Positions 26,478-34,715 of a stretch of DNA of 64,000 bases are shown here, in pieces. This stretch comes from Euzebyella marina (GTDB taxonomy: Bacteria > Bacteroidota > Bacteroidia > Flavobacteriales > Flavobacteriaceae), in assembly GCF_014855515.1 (NCBI RefSeq), contig NZ_JACYFK010000004.1:124001-188000 (forward strand), given 5' to 3'. Under the pieces are notes generated by a model. It was not told the origin of the DNA, did not search any database, and saw only the letters and a list, made by a program, of their open reading frames with translations. The translations under genes and the position numbers were made by a program. Position 1 is the stretch's first letter. Every line of letters starts with the position of its first letter.

Positions 26478-27701
26478 ATGCCTAGGCAAAACAAAAGACA
26501 CATAGAAGAACGTTTCAAAGATAAAGCTAAGTTGGTCATTAAGGTCAATTACTTTACCTCTATATTTTCACTACTGTTCTTTCTTACCTGTATCTACATT
26601 TTAAAGATAACCGTAGTCATACCTTATGTATTTCTCATTTTCGGAATACTGAATCTGCTGAATACATTTCTTTACAAATACCATAAAAACCTTACCCTTA
26701 CCTATAACATCGTATCGATTATGACCTTGGCCGGTGCCAGTATCATAACTCTATATAGTGGGGGTATTAATAGTCCCTTCATTTTTGTACTCGCATTGAT
26801 TGTTGTGGCCGGCTATGTGACCACTAAGTCTTACGGCACTATATACCTGAATCTCAATCTTTTGATAATTGTACTCATTTACTCTCAAAGCGTAGCAGAT
26901 TTCAGTTTTGTCACTAATGTGGTACCTGAGAATTCTAGAAATCTTTTTGCACTACTAAGCGTTCTTTTCTCAGTTTATTTATTGGGAGGTGTTTTTGGGA
27001 AAAACCTTTTACACGCCCATCATAATCTTTATAAAACAAAAAGCGAGCTTGAAGAAAAAATTCACGAAAAGGAAACATTGATCAAAGAGGTTCATCACAG
27101 GGTTAAAAACAACTTACAGACCGTTTCAAGCCTTTTAAGCCTTCAATCGCGCAATATAGCCGACAGGGAGGTCAAAAATCTTTTAAAGAGCAGTCAGAAC
27201 CGGGTTATCTCAATGGCGATGGTACACGAAATGCTGTATTTACGCGAAGATCTCTCTAAAATAGAGTACCGCTCGTATGTGCAAGAACTTGCCGAATACT
27301 TAATCAGATCAATCAAGGGAACAAGCAGTAATATTACCTTAGATATTGATATACCCGATTTAAAGCTTAACATCGATACGGCCATACCTTTGGGCCTACT
27401 CATCAACGAGGCGGTAACCAATGCCCTCAAGTACGGTATAGTTGATGAAAATAAAGGAGAAATACATATTCAATTAAGCAAAGACGAGAACAATGAATTT
27501 CTTCTTCAGATAGGTGATAACGGAATCGGCTTTCCTGAAACGGTAACTCACAAAACCTCTAATAGTTTAGGTCTAAAATTGATTCACAATCTTGTTCGAC
27601 AGCTGCAGGGAAGTATTAAAAGAGATTTTACTAAGAAGGGCACCCACTACATCGTTAAGTTCAAGCACATAAAGAACCAAATGGCCCCGGTAACCGCTTA
27701 A
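26478..27701 (+). CDS. Six-TM sensor histidine kinase, HisKA_2 type (copy 3)
   Basis: 407 residues. Six membrane helices with 'SGGINSPFIFVLALIVVAGY', H box 'EVHHRVKNNLQTVSSLLSLQ' (His about 206), N box 'GLLINEAVTNALKYGI' and G box 'DNGIGFPET'. It is the third member of the series and lies directly before the small secreted protein genes, which are convergent to it. Like the others it has no adjacent response regulator, so its output partner must be encoded elsewhere. Domain calls are secure; the signal is unknown. Confidence 0.85.
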   Translation: MPRQNKRHIEERFKDKAKLVIKVNYFTSIFSLLFFLTCIYILKITVVIPYVFLIFGILNLLNTFLYKYHKNLTLTYNIVSIMTLAGASIITLYSGGINSPFIFVLALIVVAGYVTTKSYGTIYLNLNLLIIVLIYSQSVADFSFVTNVVPENSRNLFALLSVLFSVYLLGGVFGKNLLHAHHNLYKTKSELEEKIHEKETLIKEVHHRVKNNLQTVSSLLSLQSRNIADREVKNLLKSSQNRVISMAMVHEMLYLREDLSKIEYRSYVQELAEYLIRSIKGTSSNITLDIDIPDLKLNIDTAIPLGLLINEAVTNALKYGIVDENKGEIHIQLSKDENNEFLLQIGDNGIGFPETVTHKTSNSLGLKLIHNLVRQLQGSIKRDFTKKGTHYIVKFKHIKNQMAPVTA

Positions 27702-27711
27702 GGAGTATTAT

Positions 27712-27831
27712 TTATTTCCAAAAATCAGTTTTCTTTTTTATGACTTTAAGTCTAACAGGTTTTAAGTTATCTCTGAAAATATGGTAAACCGAAATGATTA
27801 TTAAAGCGGAAAAAAGCAGAACATAAATCAT
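27712..27831 (-). CDS. Tiny single-pass membrane protein (39 aa)
   Basis: ATG at 27829-27831 and TAA at 27712-27714 on the minus strand. The first 19 residues ('MIYVLLFSALIIISVYHIF') form one hydrophobic helix; the rest is basic, with Lys-Lys-Lys near the end. It starts 22 bases after the stop of the small secreted protein gene at 27854, so the two could share a transcript, and it is convergent with kinase copy 3. No known family. The ordered hydrophobic/basic layout supports it, but its short length keeps confidence moderate. Confidence 0.4.
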   Translation of the reverse strand: MIYVLLFSALIIISVYHIFRDNLKPVRLKVIKKKTDFWK

Positions 27832-27853
27832 ATCGTTCAATTAATTGAATTAC

Positions 27854-28111
27854 TTAGGCCAGTTTAGACCTATTATATTTGGTGGTAAAAGTTAATTCTT
27901 TTTTTATTCTTGAATTCTTTGACTTATAAAGACGAGCTATACCTTTTGGGCTATTAACTTGAGCCTTCTCAAAAGATTCAAGATTGTCAGAGCTATCAAC
28001 CAAAACAATATCCATTTTAATAACGTCAACTTTAACATCGTGTGTTGGTATTTTAGCAGAAGCTTGAAATCCTAAAAACAATACAAAAAATAAGGTAGTA
28101 ACAGTTTTCAT
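27854..28111 (-). CDS. Small secreted protein, ARLYKxxNxRxKK family (member 1)
   Basis: 85 residues with a Sec signal ('MKTVTTLFFVLFLGFQASA', cleavage after Ala-Ser-Ala). The mature part is about 66 residues: an acidic middle and a basic C-terminus 'ARLYKSKNSRIKKELTFTTK' ending 'KLA'. This C-terminus is shared with the genes at 28391 and 30628. Member 1 is the most divergent and lacks the conserved leader of the other two. No Cys and no known domain. Expected to be periplasmic or released. I know no described function. Confidence 0.7.
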   Translation of the reverse strand: MKTVTTLFFVLFLGFQASAKIPTHDVKVDVIKMDIVLVDSSDNLESFEKAQVNSPKGIARLYKSKNSRIKKELTFTTKYNRSKLA

Positions 28112-28330
28112 AAGTAATATTTGGGTACTACTAAGTAACCGCTCATTTACTGCTTAAGAAAAAAGGTCACGTTAAACGACCCTATTTTTCGCCATGGTGA
28201 AAAAACTGGGTTAAAGTGCTGATTTTCTTCGATTACCGTTTTTGAGCGATACAACGTCACATCTAAGTTTTTGACAGTTAATCGAGAGGTTTCCCGGAAT
28301 AGAAGAGAAGGTTTATCACCCATGAGAAAT

Positions 28331-28360
28331 AAAAAAAGCCACCCATGGGTGGCTTTTTTT
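28331..28360. terminator. Perfectly palindromic 30-bp terminator
   Basis: Seven A, GCCACCC and its exact complement through seven T form a perfect palindrome centred at 28345/28346. It lies 31 bases past the stop of the small secreted gene at 28391 and can work in both directions. Confidence 0.9.
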
Positions 28361-28390
28361 GGTTAGGGGCATTCCTGAATTTAAAAACAC

Positions 28391-28627
28391 TTAAGCCATT
28401 TTAGCTTTATTTCTTTTAGTTGAGAAGGATAATTCTTTTTTAACACGTGCATTATCTCTTTTATAAAGACGGGCAACTTCATATTTTCCAATCTCAACTT
28501 TTTTTTTGATTTCAATATTCGTTACTACAGTCATCTCAACGGTATCAACTTTAGCTTCATCAGCATTTTGAGCTTGAGAAGTGAACCCGATAAGAAAAAC
28601 AAAAATTAAAGTTGCGATAGTTTTCAT
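28391..28627 (-). CDS. Small secreted protein, ARLYKxxNxRxKK family (member 2)
   Basis: 78 residues from the ATG at 28627. An upstream in-frame ATG at 28672 would add 15 residues in front of the signal and lies inside the conserved leader, so it is rejected. Signal 'MKTIATLIFVFLIGFTSQAQ' is followed by an acidic middle and the conserved basic tail 'VARLYKRDNARVKKELSFST' ending 'KMA'. Very close to the protein at 30628 in both signal and tail; the middle differs most. The 5' leader is conserved with that gene. Function unknown. Confidence 0.75.
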   Translation of the reverse strand: MKTIATLIFVFLIGFTSQAQNADEAKVDTVEMTVVTNIEIKKKVEIGKYEVARLYKRDNARVKKELSFSTKRNKAKMA

Positions 28628-28740
28628 GACTGTAAGTTTTATATAATTAAAACTCCACAGACCCCATTTCACGGGGTTTCGGTTCGTTCAACGAGATTAA
28701 AAACTCGTTCAAATGAAAAACTACGGATGAAGTGCAAAAA
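28628..28740 (-). promoter_or_regulatory. Structured 5' leader of small secreted gene, copy A
   Basis: The 113 bases before the ATG are nearly the same as those before the gene at 30628. Three potential hairpins are kept in order. AACGAG/CTCGTT pair at 28690-28695 and 28704-28709. ACCCC/GGGGT pair at 28661-28665 and 28673-28677. An AGTTTTA/TAAAACT stem lies just before the start. Similarity fades beyond about 28745. This suggests a conserved RNA leader or promoter-leader unit. Confidence 0.55.
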
Positions 28741-28873
28741 ACTACCGATAAATGTATTCGCCCTTGCTGACCCCAAATCGGATTTAAGTGTATTTAATCT
28801 GATTTTTTAATCGATAGGCATCCTAACTTTCTTCGCTATTATATAACTTACTACCGTTTTATACTAAATACCA

Positions 28874-30631
28874 TTGACCTTTCAACTAACCAATACAAGT
28901 ATCGCCATCGTCGGAGTAGGTCCAAGAGGTCTCTATGCTGTCGAGCAGCTTTTCAATAAGTTCTCGAATCTTTCACCTGAGAGCACTATTCATGTAACCT
29001 TATTTGAACCTTCGGTTTACGCAGGTTCTGGAAACACCTGGAGGGTAGACCAACCTGATAGCAATTGGCTCAATATTTCCGAAAGGGCTTTGCGCGACCT
29101 AAAGGGTCGTAAAAAGTTTTCTTTTAAAGGGGTTGTTGTATCATCCTTTCCGTCTTATAGTGAATGGAGCGATTCCGAAAAAAAATCGAATACTGACTAC
29201 TATCCTCCCAGAAAAAAACTTGGGGCATACCTTAACGAACGGTTCAAAAGTTTTTCAAAGAATCTTTTAAAGACACCCTACCTCCATTTAAAGCCTTTAA
29301 AAATTGAAGATTTAGATTATGCCGATGGTCATTTTAAGCTGACCGATAGTAATGGCAACACTTTTCATTTCAACGAAGTATTGCTGACCATTGGTCATCA
29401 ACCAACAAATACTTCGAAAGAAATCTTGAAGTGGCAGCATCGTGCAGAAGAAACTTGCAAATGTACCTTGTATCCGGAGGCTTACCCAACCGAAAGATTA
29501 ATTAAGAGCAATAAGATTAGTTCTGATAGCAAGGTAGGCATTAGAGGTTTTGGCCTTTCTATGATAGACATCTTACGTGCCTTAACCTGTGACAGGGGAG
29601 GTAAATTTTTGCCGACAGATGATGATATTTATAAATACCGATTTGAGGGAAATGACAGAATACCTTCTAAAATAGTTCCTTTTTCGTTGGATGGACTCCC
29701 TCTAGTACCAAAACCTTTAGGTGAAAAAATTGATAATATCTATAGGCCAACACAAGAAGAGAAGAACCGATTTTTTGAATCCGTTCGAAAGGTGGCCCAG
29801 AATAAAACCGAGGTAGAAGGAAATCTATTTTTAATTGAGGCCATGGCGCCAATTGCGGTTAGGGTATACCTTGATTTTGAAGAAAAAAGAATGGATTGCC
29901 TTTCGAGCCGTAACGAACTATATGAAGTTGCTGTTACCTGGCTCAATGATGAAAATTATAAACATCGCTCTTTACTAAAGGCAGATACCCCTACCCTCGT
30001 TCTCATCGAAAAATATGTCTCCATGGCCCTCGACCTAGAGCCCATATCTTTTGATTATTGTATGGGTCAAGTATGGCGGCATTTGCAATCTCTTTGGTAT
30101 CAAGCTTTCTCACATTCTTCTTTACCACATGAAACCATAGCTTCAGTTATTAAGCTCCATGAGCGAATAAAAAGATACTCTTATGGCCCACCGATAGAAA
30201 GTATGCAGCAACTATTGGCTTTAATTGATGCAGGGATAGTCGATTTAAACTATTTAAAAGACCCTAAAGTAGAATTGGTTCAAGATGGATGGTCGCTTCA
30301 GAAAGAAAATCGAAAGGTAATAGTAGATGTAATGATCAACAGTGTTCTAGATTCACCGAAGGTATTGGAAGTTTCCTCTCCCTTGGTCGTCAATTTACTC
30401 AATCATGAACTCATAAAACCTGTTCATTCTGAATTAGGGATAGACACCTATGAGAATGCACTAGTGAAAAGGTCTGAAAACGATGAAAAAATTAGCTTGG
30501 CCGTATTGGGAAGATTGTCGAAAGGAAGCGTGGTAGGAGTAGATGCTATCTTAGAGTGCTTTGGAAAGAGAATTGAAGATTGGGCCGAAGGGGTATTAGA
30601 ACGTTTAGGTAACCGTAATACTGATTCTTAA
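28874..30631 (+). CDS. FAD/NAD(P)-binding protein (NAD_binding_9 type)
   Basis: 585 residues from a TTG start. The opening 'SIAIVGVGPRGLYAVEQLF' is a dinucleotide-binding fold with the 'GVGPRG' loop of this family, followed by 'PSVYAGSGNTWRVDQPDSNW', also family-typical. A second conserved element, 'VGIRGFGLSMIDILRAL', is the later nucleotide-binding site. No signal peptide, so cytoplasmic. The reaction is unknown; relatives are predicted flavin monooxygenase-like proteins. It is set between two nearly identical small secreted genes on the opposite strand, and its TAA overlaps the stop of the 30628 gene within a CTTAAG site. Confidence 0.75.
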   Translation: MTFQLTNTSIAIVGVGPRGLYAVEQLFNKFSNLSPESTIHVTLFEPSVYAGSGNTWRVDQPDSNWLNISERALRDLKGRKKFSFKGVVVSSFPSYSEWSDSEKKSNTDYYPPRKKLGAYLNERFKSFSKNLLKTPYLHLKPLKIEDLDYADGHFKLTDSNGNTFHFNEVLLTIGHQPTNTSKEILKWQHRAEETCKCTLYPEAYPTERLIKSNKISSDSKVGIRGFGLSMIDILRALTCDRGGKFLPTDDDIYKYRFEGNDRIPSKIVPFSLDGLPLVPKPLGEKIDNIYRPTQEEKNRFFESVRKVAQNKTEVEGNLFLIEAMAPIAVRVYLDFEEKRMDCLSSRNELYEVAVTWLNDENYKHRSLLKADTPTLVLIEKYVSMALDLEPISFDYCMGQVWRHLQSLWYQAFSHSSLPHETIASVIKLHERIKRYSYGPPIESMQQLLALIDAGIVDLNYLKDPKVELVQDGWSLQKENRKVIVDVMINSVLDSPKVLEVSSPLVVNLLNHELIKPVHSELGIDTYENALVKRSENDEKISLAVLGRLSKGSVVGVDAILECFGKRIEDWAEGVLERLGNRNTDS

Positions 30632-30864
30632 GCCATTTTAGCTCTATTATATTTAGTTGTAAAGGAAAGAGCTTTCTTAACTCGGGCGTTATCTCTCTTA
30701 TAAAGACGTGCTACTTCATATTTAACCGTCTTAAAAGTCTCAGTGATTTCTACTTCTGTCACAATGCTTTTTTCAATAGCATTTACTTTAACTTCGGTAG
30801 CTTTTTGAGCTTGAGAAGTAACTCCGATAAAAAGAACAAAGATTAAAGTTGCAATAGTTTTCAT
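30628..30864 (-). CDS. Small secreted protein, ARLYKxxNxRxKK family (member 3)
   Basis: 78 residues. Signal 'MKTIATLIFVLFIGVTSQAQ', acidic middle, conserved basic tail 'VARLYKRDNARVKKALSFTT' ending 'KMA'. It is close to member 2 along its length and shares its leader. Its stop overlaps the convergent stop of the FAD-binding protein gene by three bases. No Cys and no recognised domain. The repeated and conserved tail argues for a binding or processing function, but none is known. Confidence 0.75.
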   Translation of the reverse strand: MKTIATLIFVLFIGVTSQAQKATEVKVNAIEKSIVTEVEITETFKTVKYEVARLYKRDNARVKKALSFTTKYNRAKMA

Positions 30865-30977
30865 GACTGTAGATTTTATATATATAAAACTCTACAGACC
30901 CCATTCTACTGGGTTTCGGCTCGTTCAACGAGATTAAAAACTCGTTAAAGTGGCAAAGTTCGGATTAAGTGTAAAAT
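30865..30977 (-). promoter_or_regulatory. Structured 5' leader of small secreted gene, copy B
   Basis: Matches copy A (28628-28740) with the same spacing. AACGAG/CTCGTT are at 30927-30932 and 30941-30946; ACCC/GGGT are at 30898-30901 and 30911-30914. A TTTTATATATATAAAA stem lies before the start. Changes fall in loops or weaken single pairs while the stems remain. Confidence 0.55.
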
Positions 30978-31038
30978 TGTGCCGATTATCGTAATCTAGC
31001 CTGAATACACCTCAACGATAAATAGTGTATTTTAACCT

Positions 31039-31046
31039 TAACTTTG
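31039..31046 (+). promoter_or_regulatory. Candidate -7 element for the 61-aa membrane protein gene
   Basis: TAACTTTG matches TAnnTTTG; a start near 31053 would leave a leader of about 68 bases. No matching -33 element is visible. Confidence 0.3.
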
Positions 31047-31121
31047 GATACTTTACATTGGCCAAAAATGTCTTTTTGACTAAGTTCATCTTATTGATTA
31101 TTTTTTTCTACTTTTAAAACT

Positions 31122-31307
31122 ATGGATTTAAAGAAGATTTTTGGTAGCATACTTACGCTACTAGGTATAGGCGGCTTGGTTTATACGGGCATTTTATTCG
31201 CGAACGAATCTGGAACCACAAAGATGTTGATTGTTTATGGGGTTTTAGGTGCCATCTTTTTCTTTTCTGGCGTCGGCCTTGTTAGAAATACTTCCGTCAA
31301 GAAATAA
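31122..31307 (+). CDS. Small two-helix membrane protein (61 aa)
   Basis: 61 residues with two hydrophobic helices: about 8-27 ('GSILTLLGIGGLVYTGILFA') and 35-55 ('MLIVYGVLGAIFFFSGVGLV'). They are separated by a short polar turn, with basic residues at both ends, so both termini should be cytoplasmic. Such hairpin proteins are common in flavobacteria and mostly unassigned. Monocistronic between the small secreted gene and the convergent FtsX-type permease. I cannot give a function. Confidence 0.65.
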   Translation: MDLKKIFGSILTLLGIGGLVYTGILFANESGTTKMLIVYGVLGAIFFFSGVGLVRNTSVKK

Positions 31308-31385
31308 TTTTCTATTGGCTCCGTCGGAGAAGCAAGTACTTTCAGGTGATAAAACAATATAACCGGGACGACAGCATCTTTTAAT

Positions 31386-33941
31386 TTATGATACTTCTTT
31401 TCTAAGTACTTCTAACGGTGGACTACTTAAAACGCTCTTATTGTTGAACAAGCCTATGGCCAAAACCAAAAGTGTAATGCTTGGGCCTACTATCAAAAAA
31501 GGAATCCATGATGGTATAAAAGCAGCTTTGAAGACCAATTGAGCTAGAAGAAAACTAGCAATCAGGGAAAGAAGAATTCCTAAGAAACTTCCCAAAAAGC
31601 CTAAATAAAAATACTCATAGGCATTTATTTTCAAAATTTGTCCGCTCTTAGCTCCTAAAGTACGCAACAACACACTTTCTTTTATTCTCTGATATTTACT
31701 GGTTCTAACAGATCCTATCAATACAATAATTCCGGTCAAAATACTGAAAAAAGCCATGAAGTTGATCACCCATGAAATTTTATCCAGAATGCCTTCCACT
31801 ATGGTTAAAACCTGACGTAAGTCAATAATAGATACGGTTGGAAACTGCCGAACCATTTGCTTCTGCAGCTCGGCTGAAGTTTTTTCGTTTTCAGCGTATG
31901 TGGTAACGACATGGAACTTGGGTGCGCTTTCCAGCACTTTCGAAGGAAAGATTATATTGAAGTTCAATTGCATTCTACCCCAATCTACAGTTCTAATGCT
32001 GGCTACTTGGGTTTCCATTAAAACTCCTTGGATATTAAAGGTAAGATTATCTCCGACCTCAACCTGTGCATCTCTAGCTACATTATCGGAAATTGAAATT
32101 GGCACAAGACCATCGCTTAATTCTTTACTTGGCCACTCCCCTTCCACAATACTTTCAGAAGCAATCAAAGAATCTCTATAGGTGACTCTAAATTCATGGT
32201 TCAACACCCAGTCATTGATGGTTGAAGTGGTGTCATTTCTAATATCGCTGGCATTTCTTTCCTTAATTTTTTGAACTCTCATGGTTACAATCGGAATATC
32301 ATTTAAAACGGATAGTTCTGACTTTTCTATACTCCTTTTAACATCCTCCGTCTGATTCGATTGAACATCCAAAAAAATTAGATTGGGCGATTCTTGCTTG
32401 TTCTCAAGAGTTGCTTTACCTATTAAAATGTCTTTTGTAAAATATAATGTACTGATTAGAAAAGTTCCGATTCCGATAGCTAATATCAAGACCAAAGTTT
32501 GATTGTTGGGCCGAAAAAGATTCAATAAACTTTGCCGTGCCGCAAACCCCCAACCTTTTGGAAAGTTTCGTTTGACGATTCTCATAAAAAATATGCCAAC
32601 GGCCACTAATATTGCAAACACGACAACAACCCCCAATAAAAAGTAGAAGGCAAAAGCAAGATTGTCGAGTAAATAAAAGGCGAAAAGAAATATGAAAACA
32701 ATGATAGCACCATAGATAAGGTAAACAACCCTTTTGGGAGGTTCAATACCTTTCTCTTGAACCCTAAGCACCTGCAAAGGCGAAACAAACCACGTACTTA
32801 ATAATGGAGATAGGGAAAAGAGGACCGACATAACCAAGCCTAAAACCAAACCTAATAATATGGGCCATATAGTGAAGGTTATTTCAATATCAAAAGGAAT
32901 TACTTCTCTCAGCAATACAGGAAAAAATTGCTGAAAACCAACCCCGAGGATGGCCCCAAACAAACCTCCGAACAAGCCCATAAAAGCAATTTGAATCAAA
33001 TAGATATAGAAGCTTTGCTTTCTTGTAGCTCCCAGACATTTTAAAACCGCAACAGATTGTAACTTCTCTTTCACATATATGTGCACGGAGCTGGCCACAC
33101 CTACCGAACCCAACAAAAGGGCTATGAACGCCACCAAATTTAAAAACTTACCGAAATTATCGTACCGCCGCCCAAGGCGCTGTCCGGTTGAGCTATGCGT
33201 ATCTAAATCAGCATTCTCAGCATCTAGAATAGGGTCTATTTTCTCATCCAATTCCTCCAAATCTTGTCCCGCATCGGCGACAAAGTAAAAATCATAATCT
33301 ATTCGACTACCTGTTTGAACCAAACCCGTTTTGGCGATGAATTCATAAGGAATCAAGACGGGAGGTGCAATTGAGGCGGTAAGACCTGTCGACCCTGGCG
33401 CTGAAATTAAAGCACCTTCAATGGGCAACCTTATATTACCGATAGAGATTGTATCGCCTTTTGAAAGCCCGAATTGAAGCATAAGGGTAGCATCGACCAA
33501 AGCACTATTGTTACCCTGGTATGAAGAAGCTGCTGATTGTGGGTTCGTTTCCAGTTCCCCATAAAAAGGAAAAGGCCCCTCAATACCCTTAATTCCGACC
33601 AATTTCGTTGAGTTTTGCTTCGGAAACAATGCCATAGATGGGAAGCTGATACTTCGAGCCTTTGCGCCGCCTAAAGAATCGATGATACCCTGAACCTTCT
33701 CGTTTGGCTCATGATTACTATCGATAACAAAATCAGCACCCATAAGGGCTTTCGATTGAGATCCTATATTCTGCTTCAGGTTTTCGCTAAATGATTGTAC
33801 CGCCACTACTGCAGAAATACCTAAAACGATGGAAGCCATAAAAAGCACCAATCTTTTAGTGCTGGCCTTACCGTCTCGCCAAGCCATTTTTAATAGCCAT
33901 TTCAAACGTACATTATCTTTCTTCCCCTTATTCATCTTCAT
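31386..33941 (-). CDS. ABC transporter permease, FtsX/YbbP type
   Basis: 851 residues. An N-terminal membrane helix is followed by a large periplasmic domain, then three helices with the FtsX core (about 270-390) and two further helices near 405-455. Another helix (about 480), a second periplasmic domain and a final three-helix FtsX core (about 735-840) complete it. The layout of two FtsX domains and about ten helices matches E. coli YbbP. It starts within the stop of the LolD-like ATPase gene (four-base overlap), so the two form one transporter. The divergent TesA-like gene recreates the tesA-ybbA-ybbP set. Substrate unknown; lipids or lipoproteins are suspected for this family. Confidence 0.85.
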   Translation of the reverse strand: MKMNKGKKDNVRLKWLLKMAWRDGKASTKRLVLFMASIVLGISAVVAVQSFSENLKQNIGSQSKALMGADFVIDSNHEPNEKVQGIIDSLGGAKARSISFPSMALFPKQNSTKLVGIKGIEGPFPFYGELETNPQSAASSYQGNNSALVDATLMLQFGLSKGDTISIGNIRLPIEGALISAPGSTGLTASIAPPVLIPYEFIAKTGLVQTGSRIDYDFYFVADAGQDLEELDEKIDPILDAENADLDTHSSTGQRLGRRYDNFGKFLNLVAFIALLLGSVGVASSVHIYVKEKLQSVAVLKCLGATRKQSFYIYLIQIAFMGLFGGLFGAILGVGFQQFFPVLLREVIPFDIEITFTIWPILLGLVLGLVMSVLFSLSPLLSTWFVSPLQVLRVQEKGIEPPKRVVYLIYGAIIVFIFLFAFYLLDNLAFAFYFLLGVVVVFAILVAVGIFFMRIVKRNFPKGWGFAARQSLLNLFRPNNQTLVLILAIGIGTFLISTLYFTKDILIGKATLENKQESPNLIFLDVQSNQTEDVKRSIEKSELSVLNDIPIVTMRVQKIKERNASDIRNDTTSTINDWVLNHEFRVTYRDSLIASESIVEGEWPSKELSDGLVPISISDNVARDAQVEVGDNLTFNIQGVLMETQVASIRTVDWGRMQLNFNIIFPSKVLESAPKFHVVTTYAENEKTSAELQKQMVRQFPTVSIIDLRQVLTIVEGILDKISWVINFMAFFSILTGIIVLIGSVRTSKYQRIKESVLLRTLGAKSGQILKINAYEYFYLGFLGSFLGILLSLIASFLLAQLVFKAAFIPSWIPFLIVGPSITLLVLAIGLFNNKSVLSSPPLEVLRKEVS

Positions 33942-34627
33942 AAACGATCAGATAGTTGTTCGGCTTGAACCCTACCACCCTTAAGCTTTAAGACACGTTT
34001 ACACTTATTTGCCAAATTCATATCATGGGTAACTATTACCAAAGTAGTGCCTGCTTCTTGGTTCAGTTCAAAAAGCAGTTGAACCACTTTTTCGCCAGTT
34101 TCTTCATCTAAGTTGCCTGTAGGCTCATCTGCAAATAAAATGGAAGGTTTGCTCGAAAAAGCTCTGGCCAATGCCACTCGTTGTTGCTCCCCTCCAGACA
34201 ATTGAGACGGGTAATGATCAACCCTGTTTTCGAGTCCGACTTTTTTCAATAATTCTAGACCGATATTTTCGGGGTTATCAGCACCTTGCAGTTCTAGAGG
34301 TACGATCACATTCTCTAAAGCCGTTAGCGTTGGTAGTAACTGAAAATTTTGAAATATAAAACCTACTTTTGAATTTCTCAAAAGTGCCCTTTCATCCTCG
34401 TTCAAGGCGTTGAGTCTTGTGGCACATAATTCAATGGTTCCCGAATCGGCCCCATCGAGACCCGCGCAAAGACCTAACAACGTTGTTTTGCCGCTTCCGG
34501 AAGGCCCGACAATCGCAAAGCTCTCTCCTTCATTGACGTGAAAGTTAATATCATTAAGAACCTCAAGTTTTTTCGAACCACTTGTATAGGCTTTCCCAAG
34601 ATGGTTGACGTTTAATATCTTTGTCAT
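33938..34627 (-). CDS. ABC transporter ATP-binding protein, LolD/YbbA type
   Basis: 229 residues: one ABC ATPase domain. Walker A '[19 protein letters not shown]', Q-loop '[18 protein letters not shown]', signature '[15 protein letters not shown]', Walker B '[16 protein letters not shown]' and H-loop 'VIVTHD'. '[16 protein letters not shown]' is typical of the MacB/LolD/YbbA group that pairs with FtsX permeases. First gene of the minus-strand operon; the permease follows with a four-base overlap. YbbA is favoured over LolD because of the TesA-like neighbour and the ten-helix permease. Confidence 0.88.
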   Translation of the reverse strand: MTKILNVNHLGKAYTSGSKKLEVLNDINFHVNEGESFAIVGPSGSGKTTLLGLCAGLDGADSGTIELCATRLNALNEDERALLRNSKVGFIFQNFQLLPTLTALENVIVPLELQGADNPENIGLELLKKVGLENRVDHYPSQLSGGEQQRVALARAFSSKPSILFADEPTGNLDEETGEKVVQLLFELNQEAGTTLVIVTHDMNLANKCKRVLKLKGGRVQAEQLSDRL

Positions 34628-34715
34628 TAATCGTTCTTTTCACCGCAAAATCTAATTTTGCCCGTGTTAAGCTCGAAAAATAAGCAATTGTATTTGTTTT
34701 TAAGCGCTGTATCTT

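Noticed and set aside
22137-27701. Mobile element as cause of the kinase triplication
   Set aside because: No transposase, terminal inverted repeats or target-site duplications were seen around the copies.
28628-28672. ATG at 28672 extending the small secreted protein by 15 residues
   Set aside because: It lies in the conserved leader, puts a polar segment before the signal peptide, and the paralogue at 30628 starts at the internal ATG.
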